In this document: positions 57,147 through 64,000 of the stretch, piece after piece | Layout: every line of letters starts with the position of its first letter | Numbering within the stretch: position 1 is the first letter of the stretch | Source: Gnetum montanum | Lineage: Eukaryota; Streptophyta; Gnetopsida; Gnetales; Gnetaceae | Assembly: GCA_015680685.1 (NCBI GenBank) | Contig: MNCI01022155.1 | Location: forward strand, 126,187-190,186 | Length of the DNA: 64,000 nt | Reading direction: 5' to 3' | Translations under genes and position numbers: made by a program | Notes under the pieces: model-generated | What the model was told of the DNA's origin: nothing | Seen by the model: only the letters and a program-made list of their open reading frames with translations | The model's database searches: none

Positions 57147-57158
57147 TGGTGTCAAAGC
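57147..57158 (+). promoter_or_regulatory. Primer binding site of copia 2 (tRNA-Met type)
   Basis: TGGTGTCAAAGC, two changes from the TGGTATCAGAGC complement of plant initiator tRNA-Met used by many copia elements. It lies two bases after the LTR end at 57,144. Confidence 0.8.
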
Positions 57159-57199
57159 CTGGTACTCTTCTTTGTCATCATCAACTTCAAGAGTGAATA

Positions 57200-58720
57200 A
57201 TGAAGTGGGCATCTTACACAAAGCCATTCATGTTCAATGAATTTGACTTCTCCCACTGGCAAGCTAGAATGCAAGGATTTTTTGAATCCATGGAATTTAA
57301 AGTGTGGGAGTTAATCCTTGAAGGCTATACTCTACCTATCAATATCTCCACTAGCAACATCAAGCCTTGCAACAAATGGACACAAGAGGAAAAGGATAAG
57401 TTCATGTTTGATTCAAAAGAAAAAATTATTTATATTGTGCATTAAATAAATATAAATTTAATAGGGTAGGAAGATGTAAAATGACCAAAGAAATTTGGCA
57501 AACCTTAGAAGCTACGTATAGGGAACATCTATTATTAAGCAATCAAAATTATTAGTTTTACAAAGTGAGTATGATAAATGCAAAATGAGAGACGGTGAGA
57601 AAATAAAGGATTATTTCTCTAGAGCTAATGATTTTGTTATAGCTATTAAAGGAACAGGAAAAAATCTACTTGAAAGAAATGTCATCATCAAAATGATTAG
57701 AACTCTACAACCATAGTTCAAACCAAAGGTCACAGCTATGGAGGAAATAAAAAATTCCTTAACATTGAAATTTGAAAAGCTCTAAAGAACTCTCATTGCT
57801 TATGAAATGAATTTCATAAGTAAAGGAGCAATTCAAGAAAGACTTGTTACTCTAAAGACTACATCGAAAGAGAAGGAGTTAAATGAACATGATGAGGGAA
57901 GTGAAGATGAGATTGCATTACTCTCAAGGAAACTACAATGATTGCTTATAAGAAGAAAAAGGGTACATCTCAACCAAGATCCAACTTTTTCAAAGTAAGA
58001 GATAGAGGTAAATATGTTTTAAATGCATCTAACTCAGATTTCTCTTCTATAGAATGTTGGATTTATGGAGGAATAGGCCATATGACCTTAGAATGTCCTA
58101 GCAATCCAAGTGATAGCAAGGTTCAGTGAAAGAATAGATCTAATAATGAGAAACTAAAAAAGACCAATTTTTATAAAAGTTGGGATGATGGTGAGCAAAG
58201 TCAAGGAGAAGCATGTAATTCTTTCAAAGATTTACATCTCATATGGATGGTGCTTACCAATGAAAATTCCTCACATATGGCTGAACAAGATGGTAAATGT
58301 AATAAGAGGTATAGTGAATTTAAAGAAGAAAGTTTTCTTTTACATCGTTTCATTATGAAGGCAAAGAAATTAGTATTTTCTAAGTTAGATGCCATGCATG
58401 CTAAAGTGAAAGAAGAGATCTTAGACATAAAAGCTGATATTCAACAACTAACCTCTTTTAATAAGAATTGTAGCAAGGTTTAAGAAGAGGTGACTCTTGA
58501 AAAATAGTTAGAAAATTTAGAGGAAGCAACACATGAAAATTCAAGCTCAAGCTCAAGCATAGTCAGATTTGATAATTTTGATCATGAAGATAATATTGTA
58601 TTTGTTTGTAAAAATTGTGTTTGTAATATTCTTAAAGATATTCATGATGATCAAAACAACATTAACACTTGGTTTTGTGAAAAAGGATTTGGTAAGAAAA
58701 TTGTGCAAGTACCAAATAGG
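57200..58720 (+). pseudogene. Copia 2 gag (UBN2 type)
   Basis: The frame from the ATG at 57,200 reads FNEFDFSHWQARMQGFFESM and FKVWELILEGYTLPI, the standard start of SIRE/Tork gag. After a stop at about 57,444 the same protein continues in other frames (TKEIWQTLEATYR; LLVLQSEYDKCKMRDGEKIK; a MIRTLQP segment). The knuckle at about 58,050-58,095 reads CWIYGGIGHMTLEC, with its second cysteine turned to tyrosine. A basic and helical tail with KAKKLVFSKLDAMHAKVKEE (58,247-58,483) follows. Non-functional. Confidence 0.8.
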
Positions 58721-60364
58721 TGAGAATGAAGAGAGGTGAAGAATTGAAAATGATGCATTAGGTGATCAAAGGTTCTATCATAAAGAGCATGAACAAATAG
58801 AAACATCACATATATGATCTAATGAGAGAGAACTAAAGGATAAAGAGGTACTTCATGATAGGGGACCTCATCTCAAACTCCATTAATCTTCTCTTTTCCC
58901 CTTCAAGAAAGGTAAGTCAGGGTAATTTCTCATCTCTTTTCTTGCTTGGTTAATAAGAACATGATTTGAAAAGTCCAAAATTGTTTGTGTTTTGAAAATT
59001 CTTAGAACAATTGTTTAGAGCATTCCTTACATTCATTTTTGTTCTTGATATAATTGGCTCTATGAAAATATGTGTGTAGAACTAATTTTTATTTTCCTTG
59101 GACCATTATCTTATTGGTTTTTTTCATGTTTAATCTAAACTTACTATGATGATCTACTTCTAAGCTCATGGCCTTTGGGATATTTTTGCTATTTATGAGA
59201 TAAGTGAAGTCTAAAAAATCCTATCAATAGTCTTTAAATTTGAGCTTAATGTTGACCTACAGTTGTAGTTCATTTGTTATTTACAACCTTTGTACATTAA
59301 TAGCTCAAGATAAGCAACACATATGTAGGAGGAGACTATTCCTCCTTATCCATCACCGTCTTGGATATCACCAATGTAGGGGGAGTCTTTGGAGACTTCA
59401 ACCAAGAGACACTAAAATAACAAAATATTCTAACATGAATAAGATAAGGACATCAAGAGGTATTCTTTTAAGTGGATGGATAAGTCTTAAATTTGTAATA
59501 TCCTTTGGCACTATTATCATTTTGTTTTTTTTAAAATGGTTGTGTTTGTGGCATTTCCTTGTACAAAAAGCAAAATATGCATGTTTTTTTACAACTTCCA
59601 TATCCTTTGTGTTGATTTTTTCCAAATTTTTGGTTGAATATAAAGATACAATTTGTAATGAGATATTTATTTTAATTAGATAGGCTACTTGATCTATACT
59701 TGGTCTGTAACATCAAATTATGCATTGTTGGTTCATCTTTTATTAGTTGTAGATCCTTGTTTTGAACTAATAAGAGCAAATCTTAATGTATCTTTAGCCC
59801 ACCTATTCGATATTCACTCATAAGCTGAAGTTAGAAGTACCTATTTTTGTATAGAAATTAGTTGATTTTATTGTTGGCAAAGTATCTATAGTTTTGATTG
59901 ACACATCTAGTTAATAATTTGTCTTGTGATGAAGAAGCTAGTATTCGGCATGGTTGGTTTCAAATTTTAAAGTTGTATTACTATATTCTCCTTATCATAA
60001 AGATATGCCATTTTTATAATTTTTTACAAATATGGAGAATAATTAAACATTAAAATCACCATGTACTAATAAAGACTTATTGATTCAGAGACAGGTTACT
60101 TAATCTTCAAAGTTTATACTTCACTTCAAGCTTTAAGTTGGAATATTTCTTGGAAGGCTTGGATCAGTTCTTGAAAAATTAGGGGCACCTCTTCATGGAA
60201 CTTAGTGCTAAAAAATGTATACTTCTTAAATTTATTTTCTTACTTCACTTTTTTTTGGATTATGTCATGATGTTTGGTTCTAGATATTATCTAAAAATTA
60301 TTGTTCTTTTATGATATTTCTTTTAAATCAATTTTGTGTCCTTTTCTCCTTCTTGCTATTGTTC
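58721..60364 (+). other. Copia 2 internal region without pol
   Basis: About 1.6 kb between gag and the polypurine tracts with no recognised domain. In SIRE elements this end of the element can hold an env-like frame. The longest frame here, 59,240-59,683 (147 codons), has hydrophobic stretches but no motif I can name, and I do not call it a gene. Confidence 0.5.
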
Positions 60365-60449
60365 AAAAAGGAGGAGAGTAGTATGGTTATATTTGTATGA
60401 TCACTAATCCTTTTTCTTAAGTTTTTAACATCACCAAAAAGGGAAATAT
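60365..60449 (+). promoter_or_regulatory. Two polypurine tracts of copia 2
   Basis: AAAAAGGAGGAGAGTAG at 60,365-60,380 and CCAAAAAGGGAAATAT at 60,434-60,449, the latter next to the 3' LTR. Same pair as in copia 1, with the spacer shortened by about 170 bases. Confidence 0.65.
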
Positions 60450-61724
60450 TTTGGATCTTTTGGTATGTGAAAATGTTAAGTAAAATGGAGTCAAAGGTCG
60501 TTTGCATGGTTGTGTCATTATTGTGTTTTTAGGACAACATACATGGGAAACTAAGATGAGCTAAAGCCTACAGATATGACAAGAAATAGATTGGTTTAGA
60601 GATCAAAGGAGAAGGTCATCCATAAGGTTTGAAACAAACATGCATTAATTCCAAAGAACATGGATGAGGACCATATACTATACAAGCAAAGTTGTCATCA
60701 TTAAAGCATGTGGAAGATCAAGGTTGTGGACAAGGAATTATGAATTCATCATGCAAAGGAATCTAAAGAAAGACATCTCCAAGAAATAGTAGATGTCTTG
60801 GTGGAATTGAAGAATGCTCAGAAAAAGATGTCTTTGAGAAATAACAAATGTCTTTCCTTAGGTAAATAAGTCTTCACTAGAGAAAGACGTATTCACAAAA
60901 TGTAGGCTAGATTCAGAATGATGTCTTCCATCAGACAAAGACATATTCCTAGAATGGAGATTTTGGAATGATGTATTTTCTAGACAAAGACATCTTCCCA
61001 AAATAGAACATAAAATTAGAAAGAGGTCTCAAGCATGAACAAGATGTCTTCCATGACCATTAGTGACTGTTGCATAGCCGTTGCATGAGTTCCAAGATGG
61101 ATTTAGAAACATGGAAACTATAAGAAGACATCATATGCATTAAGAAATGTGAAAGACTATGTGTAAACATTATATAATCATTGTATCAATTATTGAAATC
61201 TCTTTTCCTCTTCATTGGATCATCATTTTTTCATTGTAAAGTTTATTGTACCTCAAATTACAAGGATCAACAAACTGAGTTGCATTTATCCCTTGTAATT
61301 GTTCTTCCTTGTTGCCCTACAGGATTGATGTGATTCTTATGGGAAGGCATCTTTCTTGAGCTTGTCAAGATCTTGTAGGATTGAATGATTGGTGTTGCAA
61401 TACAATACTCTAGAGCAAAGCTTAAGATTGTAAAGTTTGTGAAAGCCTATAAACCACATTCCAAGTTTGACGAGACCTTGTAGGGTTGAGTGGTTGGTGT
61501 TATGGCACAACACTCTAGAGTAGGAATTGAAGATTACAAAGGGTGTGGACCCTTCAAACCACATTTAAGAGCAATAAAGTACAAAGGTGTTCTTGTGATC
61601 TACGCTTCGAGTGTGAACTATCCAAGTTGGGAAACCATGTTAAATTTGGTATGTTTGCTTTGTCTAAAAATGTTTTAATTGGGGGTACTTATTCATCCCC
61701 CCCTTATAAGTTCAATGATCCAAA
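60450..61724 (+). mobile_element. Copia 2 3' LTR
   Basis: About 1,275 bases starting near TTTGGATCTTTTGGTATG (TG mutated to TT). TATAAG at 61,119-61,124. It shares the AAGACATCTTC word region (60,765-61,050) and the 104-base tandem repeat with the 5' LTR. Confidence 0.82.
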
Positions 61725-63300
61725 GTTGGATGTATGCTGGAATAGTCATGAACTTTAAGAGTTCCTCCAATGTTAAATGATGTTCCTTAAAATTTGAGAT
61801 AAGGTTGAAAAGAAAGATTTATTTCCTTTAATTTCATTATTGTTGCAATTTAAGGCAAAGCTTTGTCCCCAAGGGTTACATTTATGATGGCAAGTATTAG
61901 AGAAATAGTTGATATAGTTATGAGAAGATTTCTTGTTGGCTTGATCATTTCCTTTTTCTTTGTTAGGCATTACCTCTTGCATCTAGACAAGGGTATGTGT
62001 TAAAGATGTGGAAGTAGAAAGTAATGGTATTTCCTATGAGGTGGATGCATATAAGGGATGTGATGTAGAATATGGGGTAGGCAATGAAAGGTTGAAATTT
62101 GGAGGGGTATTACAAATTTTGGATAGTTGGAGTAGAGGAATTGTTTGCGGGAAGATTGATGATAAAAGGTGTATCAGAACTAAGAGGATTGATTTGAGAG
62201 GGATCCTTCTAGATGACGAATGAGGCTTTAGAATGATTACCTTTGTATTTAAGGTGAAAAGTATACACTTGATTATTAGGTTAAACATCAGTATTGAAAA
62301 ATATTCCTCCCTTTTTAACAAGATCTTAGATATCATCTTTAACTACCTATAGCTTCATAATCATAGAAACATTTGTTGACATGGTGCCACCTTGGGACTA
62401 GTGGATTTCCTTTCATTCATTGGAAATATAAAATCATTCAAACCTAGTCTATGATTTCTCTAGGACCTATTTTGGTGTTATGTGCCCATCTCTTAATAGT
62501 GTGTTATAGGGTTGAATGTAGAACATCAAAAACTTGTGATATTTGGATCTATCTTTAGGTTGTCTACTTTGTTGACCTCCATTTGATAAAGTTTGCTTAG
62601 CATTATTGGTGGTGGATGAAGAAGTTGGTGAATTTTAATTCATTGAAGTAATTATTGGATATGCATTATTTAAGGTCTTTTCTTTTTCTTCCTTATTGAT
62701 TTTGTTATGGAAGTTCACCCACTTTTAGTCATTGCACTACATTATTGCTTCTTCAATATTCTTGGTAGAAGTTATGGCATAATGGAGGCTAAGTGGCCTA
62801 GGATAGATGAGCTTACCCTTGATGTAGTCATTGATAGCTTCCTAAAAAATTTCTAGAATTTGTTCATTAGGATGTGGCTGTTTACCTAGAGATGAACTTA
62901 GAGATGGACTCATAGTGCTCTTGTTTGATTTCTAGAAGCATTTGTAAAGTACCATCATTAGAGATATTATTCCAAGGAGGTGAGATCCATGGAAAAGTGA
63001 TCTATACAATTCAGGTTCTTTACTACTCAAGAAGTTAGAAAAGCATATAAGGATGGAGTGGGGATAATTAGCAAGTAGCATGCATTCATCAAAAAAAGTC
63101 ATTATATGGTTTGTGGGATCAGGCTCCCCATTGTACTTAGTGAAATTTGAAAATGAGAACCCTTTGATAACTTGGACAAGAGGGATTAATAGGCCTATGA
63201 GATTAGCAAGAAGCTTAACAATGAAAAATGTAGGACTATCCCCATGTAAACATGCAATATTTTAGGCTTGGTCCTCTATAGCCTATAGCATGGAAGATAG
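61725..63300 (-). pseudogene. Gypsy D gag remnant
   Basis: The minus strand near 63,070-63,190 reads PLVQVIKGFSFSNFTKYNGE, then PDPTNHIMTFFDECMLL, then YPHSILICFSNFLSSKEPEL: a gag capsid start where a fold such as FxGxxDPxxHL is common. The part toward 61,725 shows no clear motif and has many stops. Confidence 0.55.
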
Positions 63301-64000
63301 ATTGTGACAGGGTAATTATTTTAGGTGTGGTACCAAGGATGTTTTAAGCAATATTTCTTACCATGATATTATAAGTTTGTAAGATTAATTAAGCAAGAAG
63401 CATGGTAGGCATTAGAGTTGATGGTGTAATGTTATAGTAGGGAATATATTGTGAAGATGAAAGAAAGGATAAGGAAACCTATGTGTTGGCACATTTTGGC
63501 CATTTCATGGAACAGGTTGGCATGATAAAACTAGTTAAAAGTTTTTGCAATTTGATAGTTGAAAAAGTTAATGGCAATTCCCAAAGGTGCCTATTTCCAG
63601 CTACTAGTTAGCACTTGGGCTCTCACTTGGAGACACACTTGGGGTCTTGAGAAGAGCTTTGTAAAGAAGAAATTGTGACGATTGCTTGTAAGATGGCTTG
63701 CTAGAGTAAAGATTTCAGCCTCTTTGTCATGCTCCTATGAGTTATGCATTTCATTTTTTGTTTTGTTTAAATTGTTTAGCTAGTGGTTTAGATAGTATCA
63801 TCCTTGGCAAGTAATTTTGGGATTTTTAGATTGCTCTTATCGTTCTTGTTGCCTGATAGGAAATTTCTGTTAAAATTTTGTCATAGAAGCGCTTGTGTTT
63901 AAAAGCCTTAAGAGCATTTTAGTAGTAAATTTTGTTATTGTGCAACGTATAGGAACTGCTATTGGGATTGTTGTAAGAGAGCCTCTGCTTGTAGTCATGC
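63301..64000. other. Unassigned right end, perhaps gypsy D leader
   Basis: No gene, LTR end or primer site recognised. By position it may be the gag start and leader of gypsy D. Confidence 0.4.

Larger units (their letters stand above)
55890..61724 (+). mobile_element. Copia 2 (SIRE-like), gag but no pol
   Basis: Two LTRs of about 1.25 kb (55,890-57,144 and 60,450-61,724) enclose 3.3 kb holding a tRNA-Met-type primer site, a UBN2-type gag and two polypurine tracts. No integrase, reverse transcriptase or RNase H was seen. The LTRs align with that of copia 1, so both are of one family. The exact ends are uncertain because the first bases of the 5' LTR are altered. A possible target copy TGATC (55,892-55,896 and 61,716-61,720) conflicts with the LTR alignment and is not relied on. 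Confidence 0.82.
55140..63690 (-). mobile_element. Gypsy D, another gypsy lineage, split by copia 2
   Basis: The minus-strand gag remnant (61,725-63,300) lies to the right and the protease remnant (55,330-55,760) to the left of copia 2. They are in the correct order for one element on the minus strand. The protease has the ERPWLAYH form of the GRPW motif, unlike the GRAWLS form of gypsies A to C. LTRs were not found; both ends are unclear. Confidence 0.55.

Noticed and set aside
59240-59683. 147-codon plus-strand frame as an env-like gene
   Set aside because: Position fits, but there is no signal peptide, no recognisable membrane protein layout and no second copy to compare.
55892-61720. TGATC as target duplication of copia 2
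   Set aside because: The right copy falls inside sequence that aligns with the LTR ends of copia 1 and 2, so the match may be chance.
1-64000. Host genes, tRNA, rRNA or CRISPR
   Set aside because: No frame outside the elements carries a domain I can recognise, and I saw no cloverleaf or repeat-spacer pattern. The tRNA-like matches are retroelement primer sites.

Overview
The window is AT-rich nuclear DNA of a plant. Nearly every recognisable part of it is a decayed LTR retrotransposon. The plant call rests on Ty3/gypsy elements of the Athila/Tat type primed by tRNA-Asp, and on SIRE/Tork-like Ty1/copia elements with a UBN2-type gag and a tRNA-Met-type primer site. The density, nesting and decay suggest a large repeat-rich genome; the species cannot be told from the sequence. 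I found no convincing host protein gene, tRNA, rRNA or CRISPR array. Most open frames in the window are chance frames or broken transposon frames.

Layout. 1-7,020: a gag remnant with a decayed zinc knuckle (391-835), then about 2.5 tandem units of roughly 1.85 kb. Each unit carries a minus-strand fragment of a gypsy protease, and two of them carry an array of short near-palindromes. 7,190-8,418: a worn gypsy LTR relic, then an unclassified dispersed repeat X that recurs at 25.2 kb and 25.8 kb. 10,397-23,551: copia element 1 (plus strand, terminal duplication AGGAT), with its 5' part deleted. It is interrupted in integrase by gypsy A (11,137-19,225, minus strand) and in the reverse transcriptase/RNase H part by a solo LTR of the same gypsy family (20,590-21,421).

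26,500-40,069: gypsy B (minus strand), with its gag interrupted at codon 32 by gypsy C (32,554-39,014, duplication TTGGG). 41,217-48,090: gypsy F (plus strand, duplication CTATT), which keeps gag and the 3' region but almost no pol. 48,838-51,080: an AT-rich repeat Y in three copies, plus an odd 40-base G-rich tract. 55,140-63,690: gypsy D, a different gypsy lineage on the minus strand, interrupted by copia element 2 (55,890-61,724), which has two LTRs and a gag but no pol.

A, B, C, F, the solo LTR and the 7.2 kb relic belong to one family. Its LTRs begin TGATGAG and end CTCATCA, and the gag starts at a conserved MSSS. The copies have lost different parts of pol: A has all domains but dead catalytic residues, B lacks RT/RNase H, C lacks RT to integrase, and F lacks essentially all of pol. 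The most interesting unexplained signal is a roughly 50-base block in the 3' untranslated region of this family, far better conserved than its surroundings. It is present once in A and B, has lost its core in C, and is tripled in F.
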